From: Bugulina stolonifera
Lineage: Eukaryota; Bryozoa; Gymnolaemata; Cheilostomatida; Bugulidae
Direction: 5' to 3'
NCBI GenBank assembly: GCA_935421135.1
Contig: OW285187.1
Location: 4,030,001 to 4,094,000 of the forward strand
DNA: 64,000 nt
Both the position numbers and the translations under genes were made by a program. Shown in pieces: positions 13,201-26,200 of this stretch; position 1 is the first letter of the stretch; every line of letters begins with the position of its first letter. The notes beneath the pieces are model-generated. The model saw only the letters and a list, made by a program, of their open reading frames with translations, had not been told where the DNA came from and ran no database searches.

Positions 13201-16200
13201 TGGATGACACTGGGAATAAAGTTCGATTTACACCACATACAAAGGTTCAAGAAATGGGCAAGGGGACACAACTTCCAAACAATCACTATAACCACATTGT
13301 CCAAACCAAAATAAACCCATAACTTACCATAGCAGTTGAAGATTTCATCTCCTTGTTTCAAGGCAACAGAATTTTTAACCATCAAGGTGGAACCCACAAA
13401 ACTGAAAGTTAAAGAATAAACCTATTGAATTACTGTAGTAATGATAGATCATATACGATTGTACAAGGACAATAATGGCTACACAAGTATATAACTAAAA
13501 CTATATGGTACTACGTATCTTCATTACCTAATAACCACCCAACCAACTAAAATAAGAAGTCAGTTGGTCATGTCTTGTAATCTCACTAGGAACTTAGAAT
13601 CTCATGTGAGAGACTCGACCTACCTGGATATAATATTTGGTTTACAGGAATGATTCATCAGACTGGCTGTAGGATAGATGGCGCTAGCTAACTTATCCTG
13701 ACTTTGAGTGAGCAGTTTATCACCACTGCTGCCTTCACATTCTACTTTGGTTATAGCATGAGCATTGCATATTAACTGCAGAATGTGGCGCAACAGTAAG
13801 GATGCGATGTAGGTAACATTCGGGTCTTCTAAAGATGGAGGATCAGAAGGAAAGAATCCACACTCCATAAGACATAGGACCAGTATCAAAGCTGCCTACA
13901 GAATATATAGCTTAATACCAGGGCCCTGACAGCGCTGAAGTTCATATCAAGTTTCATATGTAAAAAAGTTTATAGTTCTACAAGACCTTGTAAAGGACAT
14001 TTGCATGTGGTGGGATGAGCAAAAGAGGTCACAAACTCACAAACTAGTTGCTAGAGATACTAAACTGCTACCTGAGATAGTTGGGTCTAGAGCTCATGGG
14101 TCAGGATGATGCCCAACCATGTCATAGAAATTAAGAGCAAGTATATGAGACTAACGCATACATGTGCTATTGAATATACACGTGCTACTATTGGTCTACC
14201 TTCATATACTGCGGCTTGTCAGCAGGTATTATCTGGTCTTCATTAGTCACCAAGTTATATACAGCAGCATACCCCTCTGTACTTCCCTCTGTACTTGCCT
14301 CTGGTGAAGAGTTTGCTTGCTCTAAACTCTTCCTGTGGTCTGGAAAATACAGAATATACATAATATACATGTAGATACAATATCATGTGCTGTGTCTAAA
14401 ATATTCTCAAAACTATTATCCCGTTGGCAAGTCGAGTACCATACATACAATCTTACCTATCAGTTTCTTATACCCAGTGAACGCTATGACTCTATAAGCT
14501 AGGTGCCCAATTCCAGTCTAAAAATACAATCAATATTTCTCCTATGGATCAACAGCATCAATATTTTAGCTACTAAATTTTGATTGCCGTAACCGCAATG
14601 TTCAAGTAATCATGCAGCGGTGTAATTACAGTGTAGCATAAACTTACATTGACAACTGCATCCAGTAGCTTACATTCATGACGGTGGTATTCATCAAATG
14701 AATCTCGCTCACACTTTATACAACAGTATTTCACTTTACAAGCCCCTCTTCTGCAACTAAAACAGAACACAAGTGTACGGTAAAGTTCAAACATTGACAA
14801 AAGTTCTATAACAACTGTCAAGCACCAAAAGAAGCTTTGAGAGACTCGAATAAAACTTTAATTAGCGTTTTCGAGGTGAATATGATGCTCATGATCCAAA
14901 ATCAGTGAATCTTCAATTAATATTCAGATTCAGATTACCTCGGAGACGAGGTTGAAATGGGTATTAATCAGACTATAATAACCTACTGTCTTTGTGTCCC
15001 TCCAGAATACTTACAATATAGGAACAGAGCCAACTTGCTGAAGACAATGGTAACAGTGAGTTGGCCAATGCTTCACTAATAGTACTGTGACATAGGGCTC
15101 TTCCTGTATTAGTACTTTCTCACTGGGCACATCAGTCTTAACCTATTATATCAAGGGGAACCCAATAACACAATTGCAAGTAGTCATTCACATTCAATTC
15201 CAAATGGGGATAATATAGAATGGTATTCAGACTGCTACCCCTCTCCCCAGCCATAATTATACAACTGACAGTAACAAGATCGTTTGGCAGCAATCCAACA
15301 TTAATACAGGTAATAATCAGGTAATATTCAGGATAGTATAACTAATAACTGAACCTGCAAGTATCTACCCTTAGACTGAGAGTACTTCATCTCAACCACA
15401 GCAGAAGCTGAGGGTATAGCCGTATGGGGCCCCTTATATACAGTAGCCTTGTCCTGGGAGATCACCCCTGAGTGTTTCCCAGCAGTAGTAGACAGTTCAA
15501 ACTCTTTCAACATTTTCAAATCTATAGAATAAGCATAAAGTAACTCTATTTAATGGTAATCAGCTAGGGGATGGATAATAACCCTTTTACCTTCTACTTT
15601 ATGCAAAGAGTGAGCAGAAGTAATAGAACATCAAACAACCGTGTAACATTATTCTGTGACTGCAAAGTAACATGATGAAATTAAATCTGATTTTACCTGA
15701 TTCTGTGAGAGTTATCTTCCCCTGGGTATAGAGTTGTCTGATTTCCTCACAAACTAAAATAACACAACCAGGGTCTGACCTCTGCCACACATTACAAGAA
15801 TCAATTCGTATCCAGCACACATGTAGTTGCTATAACTATTTAATACAACCATGTACCTTGGTATAGAGTGAATAGGACAACTAGAACAATAAACTTCCCA
15901 GCTTCACACTCCCAGTCATGGTGTCAAAGGATTCAGAACAAAATGATTGTATAGTAGCCTATAATACATGTAACTTATAACAAAGTCCAGAAATACGAGT
16001 AAGTGAAATTTGGGGTTAGTTTTTGGAATTTTCACAAAACGCTGTCTACCCAAATCGCATTATTATCATTTTTATGTAACCATGCAAAACAATGCACAAT
16101 TGTGTACAATGCATAACAATGCATTGTTTTCCCTTTGAATATTTTGACATAATGTATAAAGTCAGGCTAGCATTGTTGACTTTCCAATCGCTCATCAACA

Positions 16201-19200
16201 TCGTAGTAGCAATACCTCTAAAAGTAGCTTCAGCATCAGCTAAATGATGGAAACATCTCACTTTTCTAAGAAGTAACTTCTTGAGTAAACTAGAAGATGC
16301 CGTGCCGAGTGTAAGTACATTATCAATGTCCCTCAGGCACCACTACAATACACAACAAACAGTTGTGAGAATATTGATGCATCTGTAGTAGAATTAGTAG
16401 GTGGTTGGATGACATAAACTTCAGTGCCTACGCAGCACACAGTACAAGTAGAAGGGGCAAGTGTTAATTAGAGCTCCACTGAGTAATATATATACACTGT
16501 GCATATGCACGCCGAGTAGGTTAGAGACATGTTTTAAAGGTACTACGCATTACCTTGTATTTTTTAAGCTCGAAGTTAACAGCAGATCTATTGCCCAGTG
16601 CAAGCACCATGTCTTCGCTATTATATGCAGAGGCCCTTATACTCTAAAAGGAAATGTGTAGCATTTATACTCTATAATTATTATGACACCTATATTCATA
16701 TACAAGGCTGCATAACAGCTTTATATATTGTACTTGCATTCCGTACTGCTTACAAACTATAATGTTTATCATTGAGTCGATATTATACTAACAGGAGAAA
16801 ACAATTGCTAGAATCATGCGGGTCCTCAATTATTGTAATTTTGCCGATGACGTTATGGACATTAACTTTGCATAGCATTACTTCCGCTAGACTTGCAGAC
16901 TTCAGCCACAACAATTTAGGTATATACATGTAAGTAATTTCTATTTAACTTACCTCTGTGTAAATATCCAAAACTTCATCTAGCTTGCACTTTGAAGAAT
17001 AGAGCTTATTAGCCCTCTTCCTTAGATTCTCTGCATGCCCTTTGCTCTGCTCTGTTTCAACCATGCTGTTCTTGCCTATCATCTCCTTTAACTCCCTTTA
17101 ATAAACATAGGAGAGTTAACTGGTGAAACATTATGAAATTTGTCAAACTACAAAAGACAGCCATATATAGTAGAACTGCTTTCAGGCTATAGGTTGAAAC
17201 AGACTAGCGAATTTCGCGCCGTTATTCGGAGCGATTTGACGGCGGAGCGACAGGACGTCATAAAATCAAGCAAAAACGCCACGTTCGCCCAATATCAAGC
17301 ATGTTTAATATTTTTCGCTTCGCTCTCGATAACGCTTGATTTTGATTGGCTAGTAAACTTTTACCGATTCCACTCTATACTTGTATCTGTTCTGCCGATT
17401 CCATTTTGCATGTTTGTTTCCGAAAAAGTTTAATTCATAATAATATATTTACCTTCACTTTCATCTTTTTTAAACAAATCAATATCAATATGCCTAGACA
17501 AACAGAAAAGTATACGCTAGATAAAGATGAAATAGAAAATCTTATAGACCACGTTAGAATGAGAGAATGCCTGTTCAACATGAAGCATAAGGATTACCAC
17601 AGATCCGATATTAAGGACAACAACTGGAGAGAAATCGCACAGGTTATGAATATTGAGTGTGAGTTTATAATATGATTTAATATAAATACCAAAGTTTTTT
17701 TTAATTTAGATGTCATCAAAACTAGGATGATTATTGAAAACGATTTATAAGGTTTTTGCCTACAACTATTGATCTAATTAATTTAGAACGAGTGAGTTGC
17801 CTACTAACTAAATTAATTGTTATCATTACTAACTTACTTAGTAACCAACTTCAACTTGAAATAATTATAGTAATAGTACATTAGTGGATTTAATTAAAAT
17901 GATTAGGTTGATTGGTGATATCATACAAAATTATTTCAAAATATAATATAATTTTAATATTAAACTATTATTAAATTATTATTATTATTATAATAATTTG
18001 ATGATTTTCTTTCAATTCAAGTCGATGTTATTTCAATTAAGCTTGAATTAGTAAGATGAAAACTGATGTTTTGCACGTCCATATCTTTTTCTATGTTGAT
18101 ACTTACATTTGCAGATCAAGATCTGAAGTTAGCATGGAAGAACTTGAACGACACTCTTGTGCGGAAGCAGAGAGAAATAGAGAAAGAGACGAGGTCAGGT
18201 GCTGGAGCATCAACAAAGAAAGCTTGGTGTTGGATGCCATTAATGGAATGGCTTTTGCCATATAGATCGAGGAGTGGGTGAGCATCAAGCTGAGATGTTA
18301 TTTTATAGGCAGGCCTTTAAGGCTGTTGTTAGCATGGAAGACTATTTCTTTCATGACTGTATGTACCTCTTGTCACTTAATGACCCTCTGCAGCGTGACT
18401 ATCGGTATATAACACAGCTGCAAGGTCAGCAGTATTTGATGCTGTGTGTGACATCAACCAGAATTTCTGGAGGTTCCGATAGTCAGCAATTTCTACTAGG
18501 TCTAGTTGTTTATTGTGGTCCTATAATGCATAAATTTTACGCGTGAAGTCAAATAATGTAAGCATTGTTACAATACTTTGGTTTCGAGTCAGACTATATT
18601 GGTGAGTATGAGTAGTGATGATCATCACTATTAGTAACTGCATTAGTATGTTTTTTCTGTGCATAATATATACATGTTTTGTAATAACTCTCTCCAAATT
18701 GCTTTCAGTAATGTCTCTAGCATAAGATCAGCATCTAGCTTGCCTAGCACTGAGACACTCCCAGCAATCATAGATGAAGAAGAGCAGATGGAGGAGGCAT
18801 CTGATAATGATGATATAGATGACCCGGCTAATAATGACCATTCCTCCAACGCCCCATCTACTGAGCTTCCTTCCTGTTCTTCAACAATAACACCTGTAAA
18901 CAGTCGCCCCTCAAGTAGGACCTCTAATCGGGCTGCCAAGCGTAAGTTGTCAGGTGACAGCAGCTTGTTTGAGGAGCAACTGATCGATCGTTGGGATTCC
19001 TTCATTGGTAACCAACGTTCTCGGACCACCACCCCAAAAAATGCTAGATTTGGTGAGGAAGTAGCTGAAGCATTGGATGAGCTAAATGACAGGTATACTG
19101 TCGAGTTACTAAAACGGCAGATCCGTGATCTGATTTTCAATGCCAGTTTTCCTCAGCATATACAGTCTGAAGAAACTCAGGATTTGACGAAAAGTGGTAA

Positions 19201-21884
19201 TATTTGATATGACACTGCTTTGTTTATCTAGCCAAGTATATGACGCCTCGTTATTAAACATTCATATATTTTTAAACATTATTCGTGCTTTGCTTTGCTA
19301 ATTTCAGCACATGACAAATAAGTCTCACTTCACTTTAGCATATTTTATGAGACATGCATCTTGATTTTATTTATATTCAATATACATGCATGTAAAGAAT
19401 ATTATAATATTTATAAGTCATGCAGCAAAGAAGCATAATTATATAACATTCAGAAGCACGCATGAATTTAATTAATTATTACTAAACATAAGCATACATA
19501 CTACTAGAAGTAGGGATTGTTTTAAAACATGCACATGTGGAAGAAATTAAAAATAAAATTACATCATAAGGGTATATTGCATGGTAGCTTACTTAGTATT
19601 ACTGACAAATAATATTTATGAAATCACAGTGTGTTCTATGTTCTATTTATATGAGCGACTTGCCACTGCAACGCACCTTCTTGGTTAAAATATGACATAA
19701 AGGTATCCCGCACTTGTGTAGCAGTAGCAGGTGGATTACGATGTGCAGTTGGATTTATAGGTTCGAGCACAGCTCCTATACCGTTGTCTCTCCATCCACC
19801 TTGTACAACTTCGCCATTCATGTCCATGGCATCTGCATAGCCTGGTGGGCAGTAGTTCTCGCATTTCTGCTCACGGAGGAAGTTGTGAAGCACACAGCAG
19901 GCAAGTATTATTGATGTGGCATGATCTGGTGACATGTGTAAGTGGCTCCTCAAACATCTCCACCTCGAAACCATTATTCCAAAAGCATTCTAAAATATAC
20001 ATTCAGCCTCATGAAAGTCCGGAAAATAAAATCAGGGATTATATATTAATGAAAAGTTGTCGACTTGGAATCAGAATTTCATTTCAATTTTGAAAAAAGT
20101 TAATTAGATATTGCTCTCGTCAAGCTGGAAATTCTTAGACTACTAAGTTATAAAAGAATAATTTGATGTATCAAAAGCCAATTTGCCATCAAGAAATAAA
20201 ATAATCTATATGGCAAGCCTAGAATCGCATATAAACAATAAATATAGATAGTTGAACTAACTCACCTCAATTGTGCGGCGGGCTCTAGATAGTCGAAAGT
20301 TGAAAATGCGCTTCTCCAAACTATTCGCTCTACCAGGGAATGGGCGCATGATGCAGTTTTTCAATGGGAATGCTTCATCTGCCACAAAAGTGAATGGAGC
20401 GATCTTATTGCTGCCTAAAACAAGGTACTAGCATGGTATATAATAATAGAGATTTGCAGCCAAGCCAGAGGGCTGCAACTCTTGAACCAAAAGAAAAATA
20501 ACACTAACAGACATTACCACTACCCCCTCTCCAATCAAGCAAACCCGTGACTTCTATTTGAGATAAAGATGCACCAGCACTGTTAACAAGATAGTAATTT
20601 TTCTTTACCTGGCAAAGAAGCATTTGGGGGGAGACCAAGTCTACCATCTGACAGAACCTGGTTTAAACTGCACTGATCGAAGGTGCCACCATCACTCCAT
20701 CTACCTGGTGTTCCAACGTCTATGTATGTAAACATATACCTTGCATCTGAAACAGCCATTAGAACAATACTAAATGTTTTTTTATAATTAAAATATTCAC
20801 TGCCACTATTGCGAGGGGCTTGAATAGTGCAGTGTTTGCCGTCAATCGCACCGACACAATGTGGAAAGTTCCAAAGATGGGAGAAATCAGTAGCAATTTT
20901 TTCCCAGTCTTCAGCAGATGAAGGAGTTTTTAAATAATCTGAATGCATTGAGTCCCAGATTGCCTGACAGGTCTCATATACTATTTCTCTGATAGTAGAC
21001 TCTCCCATTCGAAAGAAAAGAGACAAAGTCTTAAATGAGTCTCCAGTAGCTAAATAATAAAGTGTAACACAGAGCCTCTGATCACTAGGTATTGCTTTTC
21101 TCAAGTGGGTATCCACTTTTTCAATCCTTGGCTGAACATAATTTAATATTAAGTCAAACTTATCTTTATTCATTCTTAAACAGGCTTCATGCTTGTCAGG
21201 AAACTCAACCCTAAATCTTTCCATCAAAAGAGTCCAAGCTCCTTCCTCTGGCCGGACTAGATTAATGGGGTGAGTCCACCATCTTCTAACTCGTCGTCTC
21301 CGAGCATTTCTTCTTCTATTCAGAGCAACAAAAGCTGACGTAAAAAAAAGCAAGCCGGCTGCTAATTGGTACTCATCCATAACAAGTGAATTTGAGCAAT
21401 GGTTATTTTAAATTATTATATTATTTTAAGATTCGATATTTTAATGAATCCAAAAGTTCTGTTAGTAGCCGAGTTGTGGCACACGCAATATTAAAATATG
21501 CCTTAATATCAATATAAGAATAATTGCCTGTTTCGACATGTATACTCGGACTACAACGTTTTCGCGATGGAAAATCGCCTGTGTGCTTCGTTTGGCGCGA
21601 AAAACGTTGGCACGCTGCCATCGCTTCGCCCTAGCGTGACGAATATATTCGCTAGTCTGTTTTCACCTTATGACCATTAACTTTCAACAAAATTCAACTG
21701 AGTTCGGAAAATTTTAGGCATTTGACGGTAATTTTATAAGGCTTGACATAATATCTCAAACTTTAGGCATTTTTGGGGAAGCCAAATGGCTAACAATAAC
21801 CCAGCTTGTCCATTAGGCCTACATCAATTTAGTAAAAATGACTTACTTGAGGAGATGTGACGATTCCTCAATGAACTGCTGCAT
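10232..21884 (-). CDS. SMYD4: SMYD4-like MYND/SET lysine methyltransferase with TPRs, 16 exons
   Basis: Exons in transcript order: 21847-21884, 16954-17095, 16554-16643, 16216-16342, 15697-15753, 15355-15521, 15015-15142, 14648-14756, 14457-14517, 14200-14339, 13624-13895, 13328-13401, 13026-13144, 12044-12209, 11719-11832, 10232-10485. All phases agree and give 685 residues (human SMYD4 is about 804). Order: N-terminal TPR (ENLRKRANKLY, LALGNRSA), first SET segment (SKGRYLQ, EEPYVTVL), MYND zinc finger about 238-286 (HCYHC ... CKVKYCCIKCERD ... HRHEC), SET core with NHSC at 434-437 and NCYG at 466-469, post-SET CECEPC, C-terminal TPRs. Predicted protein-lysine methyltransferase using S-adenosylmethionine. 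Exon 1 (MQQFIEESSHLL) is separated from exon 2 by a Harbinger transposon and is the least certain part, though it splices in frame. Confidence 0.87.
10554..11565. mobile_element. Non-autonomous hAT-type DNA transposon in last SMYD4 intron
   Basis: Terminal inverted repeats TAGTGCTGGACGG (left) and TAGTGCTGCACGG (right, reverse complement), followed inward by CGGTTT/CGAAACACCG-type sequence. An identical 8-bp target-site duplication GTATAAAC flanks it at 10546-10553 and 11566-11573. Length 1012 bp, no transposase ORF. The interior consists of three diverged tandem copies of a roughly 210-bp subrepeat, starting near 10755, 10990 and 11180 and sharing blocks such as GACATCGAATTATAAG and AGCATAACAT.AATTCACGTG. 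The 8-bp duplication and TAGTGCTG termini are typical of hAT elements. Exons 11719-11832 and 10485-10232 join in frame across it. Confidence 0.87.
17490..19207 (+). CDS. MADF-BESS DNA-binding protein of the Harbinger element (exons 17490-17658, 18115-18277, 18709-19207)
   Basis: Three exons joining in frame give 276 residues. The first two encode a MADF (Myb/SANT-like, Adf1-type) domain, residues about 10-110: ENLIDHVRMRECLFNMKHKD, NNWREIAQVM, then DLKLAWKNLNDTLVR and KKAWCWMPLMEWLLPY, with the spaced Trp residues of the family. The third is Ser/Thr/Asp-rich and ends in a helix (ELLKRQIRDLIFNAS) like a BESS protein-interaction motif. In Harbinger transposons such a protein recruits the transposase to element ends and to the nucleus (family knowledge); that role is inferred here from domain and location. 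Start chosen at ATG 17490 because the MADF homology begins just after it. An antisense ORF at 18643-19140 is a shadow. Confidence 0.85.
19636..21380 (-). CDS. PIF/Harbinger DDE transposase (exons 20609-21380, 20266-20414, 19636-19989)
   Basis: Three exons give 424 residues without stops. It carries the DDE nuclease signature of HARBI1-type transposases: first Asp D180 in CVGAIDGKHC, second catalytic Asp in the DVGTPGRWSDGGTF block (D221 or D230) and Glu E307 in RARRTIENAFG, which is split across the intron between exons 2 and 3. Further family landmarks are PFPLKN-like FPLKNCIMRPFPG and the C-terminal CVLHNFLRE. It cuts and integrates the surrounding element, together with the MADF-BESS partner. 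Start ATG at 21378-21380 gives a basic N-terminus (RRRNARRRRVRRWW). It lies on the same strand as the host gene SMYD4 and within its intron 1. The nuclear gene HARBI1 is descended from this family, but the inverted repeats around this copy show it is a transposon gene. Confidence 0.92.
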
Positions 21885-23272
21885 TGTAAGGAAGAGGGAA
21901 TCTGGATAACAAATATAACTGTACGTGTGACTGGTAATACATGTGGAGGGCTGTCACAAACAACCCGAAGTATCAAATGAAATAAAATTAGTAAATTTGC
22001 AGAACATCACGACCCTCGAACCAGACATGTTTGGAGGGACAGGTTATTATCATTGAGTGAACCACCTTCCCTTCCACTATCTTTGTAATTTCTTTCTGTC
22101 ATTTTGTTCCTGTAGTCCTTTCAAAGATAGTTGAAAGAACATTGATACAGTTAATGATAATAGTCTGTCCCTATGATTACACCAGGTTTCGCGGTTGACG
22201 AGAATGCTCAGAACAAACATGATATAACGATCTGATAATTAATAACTATTAGATTATTGATCATCATCCTCTCATAGATTCATGTCTATTTAAAGCCACC
22301 GTAAAACAGCATCGCTCATTGGTCTGAAGTGCTTCAATAGAAATAACGCATTACAGGGCCACTGCAGGCAGGTGAGGAAGTTTTCGGCAGAAGTGATCAA
22401 TTTTTTCCTTTCACTGTCTCTTTAGTCTTTTGGTGCATTGGATCACATTGCAAATTTTCAACTTGCTTGCTTAGGAGTGCCTCTATTTCAGACAAAGGTC
22501 AAGAAAATTCACCATTTGGGTGAGATGTGCAATTTGGGTGTACTACTTCCATGTGAAAACCGCCCAAATACAGACAGTATTTGTACCATTCAAAACCTGC
22601 AAACAATTTCATCAATTGCTAGGTTATGTCCAGGATATTATTTACATTTAAGAATTGTTTGCTTATTTATGTTGTTTGGTGTCCTCATAGGACTTGGTAG
22701 GAAAGGAAGCCAACAAGCAAAAACAAAATTTGTCTCTTGATTGTGAGTCCGTTTCCAAAACCTAGGACTGAGTAAATATTTTCCCAATGCAAAGTATTTT
22801 GATCGCATTAGAAAGAATAGGTTTTCAGCTTTACAATTATGTATAAATTGCATGGTTTAAATGAATTAGGTAATGTGCAAGGTCTGTTGAAAATACATCC
22901 CATTTATATTTGATAGCTAGGGTGACAATGGGAACGCTAAGATTTTTGGCTATGTTAAATTGGTCTAATTGTCATTGTCATACCTGTCAAGTCTCCAGGT
23001 TTCACAGGTGTACTCATTTTTAAGAGCACCTCCAGAGCACTTTTAAACCTTGTTTCCTCCAGGTCTCTATCTTTTTTTAATTTTACTACTGAGACCACAC
23101 ATGTGTATGTAAATATCAATCATGTGGGAACACAGTTTAGTTTAAAAAGACATAATTTTTTATTTAAATAACTAGTATATAATATTTATGTTTTTTGTTA
23201 TTTTTTACAATGAGCATGCTAAGAAATTATCAACAATCACTAACAATATTTCTATAAATGATCAGCAGTACC
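21885..23272. other. Non-coding upstream flank of SMYD4
   Basis: About 1.4 kb containing the presumed SMYD4 promoter. I see no supported gene; the ORF 22438-22740 (+) has no recognisable motif and no splice partners. AT-rich without a clear repeat structure. Confidence 0.4.
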
Positions 23273-26200
23273 CAGAGATGCCAGACGCTCACTCGAGTTA
23301 ATTCAAGCAAAATTTTGTGGCTTATTAGAAGGACTCTTGACTTGAATATATAGCCATCAAAAACTTGTAACTTGAATTGTAATTTAACTATGGCTATGAT
23401 CAAAGACTCTTAACTCACACATTATTATGTTGAAATATTCAATAACTCGAGTTTTCATTGGGCAGCTGTAAATTACAATGAATAGAAATAACCACAGTTA
23501 TAACCACAATTGTAATTACAATTATAACACATTTTACACTAAAACAGTAACATTTTGCTTTGAAATTTGAATTTTTAGCACTATTTCCTAACAATATTTC
23601 ACCAAAAGCTAAATAATAGCGTAATAACTCTATAAAAAGACTCGAGTTAAACAAGAAAAGAATTAAATTGAAACTTGCTTGTAGTTAACTTAGATAACTT
23701 GATAAAAACTTGAGTTTCTGGCAGACCTGCCAACTCTCACGCATTGAGCGTGAGATTCAAGCAATTGCCCCATAGCTCAAGCTCTCACTCCCTTCTCACT
23801 CATTTGCCCCATCAGAGCAATAAAAAATTATTTTTTGCCCCATTACAAAGTAATAAAAATGTTGTTTTTGCCTCATTTTGCTCTACTTGCATGCTTTCCT
23901 CAAGCCACAAAACTCATACAAACAAAGGGTACACAGTACAGTTTATTGACATTGCCACAATAGCCCTTATTTCATTCATATGGTGCATCAATTTATATGT
24001 TGGGATACAGAGATGCCCCTTGCTAACTAGGATCCTACCACAACACTTAGGCACCTACCATAATGATAATCTGAATTCAACTATAGTATCGAATGATAAT
24101 CATAAGAAACTAAAGTATAGCCTACCCTACTCATTTAGACATTATTTTATAATATCAGTTGTATGGGTGACCTAAGCCTAACTAGTACCTGCATTACTAG
24201 ATTTGTACAGTGATAGTGAGATAGAATGGAATGGTGAGAGATATTAGTAATGTATATCAAATTCAATAAAAACGACTTATATTGTTCTAACAATCAAATC
24301 ACCAGCGTCTCTGGGTAAATTGGTCCTGGTGCGGACTATTTTGTGTGTGATAGTATGGCTAAATGGCATGTACACGTAGTTAATCTTATTGTTACACATT
24401 GAAATCTTTTTGTATAGATATGGGAAGATCCTGAATTATACAGATGAGTAAATGAATGCATTAGAAAATGCTACCACCATACTTTATTTGACAATTTTAA
24501 AAACAAGTCGTGTAACTCAATAATCAGGTTTTCGGTAAGGATGGGCAAACTTCAAAAAAGTTTAAGCTAATAAGCTCTCTGGCTCTCACATTGGCCCTTA
24601 TACCCCACTCAGATGTGATTAGACATAGTTCAACACCATGCCAAACTGCCTCCCTAAAGACGATGCTCAAGAATATAATTATCATCCAATGTGCTCATCG
24701 CTCAAATGATTTTCACCTATCAGGAGATAGTCTTAAGAGAACAGCAATGTCTGGCACTGGATACAGCTTGTTTCTTCAAGTGCGGTAATGTTCTGATATT
24801 CAACTGTGGCTAGCACACTGCCCTACACACCACATGTGCTGAAGTCACCTAATCAAACCCTAGGGCCGACCTAAAGCTGCTAGATACTGATAGATACCTC
24901 TGGATTGCAACCTTATACAACTGACCAACAAGTCTAACATGCTCCTATCATGTACGTTATTGTGCACGCAAACTTATATAACTCGTTATGAACTAACACT
25001 GGTTACCCTGGGTACTCAATTCCACAGGCTGGAAGACTCCTAGGTAGCACTTTAGGTTTCTACCAAGAATGCAGAGCATGTCTGAAGATAGAGATAAACT
25101 GTATTGTAATTCAAGTAGCAACTGAACAAAACAGAAAAACGTGGAACTTTTTATATATAACTGGCTCCAACTAGAGTCTGTGGGACTGGTGGGCCATCGA
25201 TACCCAATTAATTATTCCACAAAACCCTCAGTGCCAATGCACCATCGGGAGGGACGACTAGGACATAAAAAACACCCGAGTGATTCGACATAAAATGTCG
25301 GCTCTTACAAGTCAGGTAGAGTATTGCGATCTACTGTATGTAAATAATTACTCTTAATCGATTAATAAATATATGCTCCCGGCTCATAATAGATAACAGT
25401 CAATTTCAGTCAGCAACGAACTCGAGAAAATAAGGTTCAACAAGAAATACACATAAAAATAAATATACAAATAAATATGGTTGAGAGATAGATGTAGGGC
25501 CCTACAGTATAGAGGCAGGTACAACTTGATACTTTTTGGCCAGACCCAGGGTTCGTCAGCGAAATTTCAGATGGAGAAGTTGGCTTATCCGTTACATATG
25601 GTGTATGGTGTCACCCCAACCACAAACAAAGATCTAAGGCTGCATGAAACTATGCACTAATACACCTGACAGACAGTATAATACATGCAATTGCAGTTGG
25701 TTAAATTATTCGATGTAGAGATTGCATTTACAGTTAATCACAATATGTAGGCCTACAACTTGTTTTATCCACTTTCTACCAATGTGCATCTAATCATTAG
25801 CAACAAACTTTGTGGTAATATACAAATAAAACTGTATACTATGTTTAAAAGATATTTGGATCTTTGTACCACCTGTAAGCTCGTCATAAGCAGACAAATG
25901 ATCTACTAACACATTGAAGGACCGAAGCTTTTACTACAACTAAACACACTGAAACTGAATTTTATGTAATTGCATTAGGCTACATTGATGACACAATTCT
26001 ATCAGATGTTATTACAGTAATAGAAGGGGCTAAATATATAGGCCTACTGGTCTCTTGTAAGGCTACATTTGAGTAACTTGCTAAGTTACCAATTCAAAAG
26101 AAGCTTTACCAAACAACTATATTTGTACTCATTACCATTATTACTAACTACTACTAAATTTAATTTCATGTGACAACAAGTCACTATCACTATTAATTGG

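Larger units (their letters stand above)
17191..21668. mobile_element. Complete PIF/Harbinger DNA transposon in SMYD4 intron 1
   Basis: 4478 bp bounded by terminal inverted repeats AGGTTGAAACAGACTAGCGA (left) and AGGTGAAAACAGACTAGCGA (right, reverse complement; two differences), with TAT on both flanks (17188-17190 and 21669-21671) as a 3-bp target duplication. It contains the two genes expected of this superfamily: a DNA-binding accessory gene on the plus strand (17490-19207) and a DDE transposase on the minus strand (19636-21380), converging on a 430-bp spacer. Both frames are free of stops after splicing, so the element may be functional or only recently silenced. Subterminal segments are GC-rich (TTTCGCGCC, GCGGAGCGAC) against AT-rich surroundings. 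Confidence 0.88.

Noticed and set aside
18643..19140. 165-residue minus-strand ORF
   Set aside because: Exactly antisense to the MADF-BESS third exon; its Ser-rich content is the complement of acidic codons, with no independent support.
22438..22740. 100-residue plus-strand ORF
   Set aside because: No recognisable motif, no splice partners, and it lies in AT-rich intergenic DNA.
23744..24175. 143-residue plus-strand ORF inside the inner hAT-type element
   Set aside because: Starts inside the terminal repeat, low complexity, no transposase motif.
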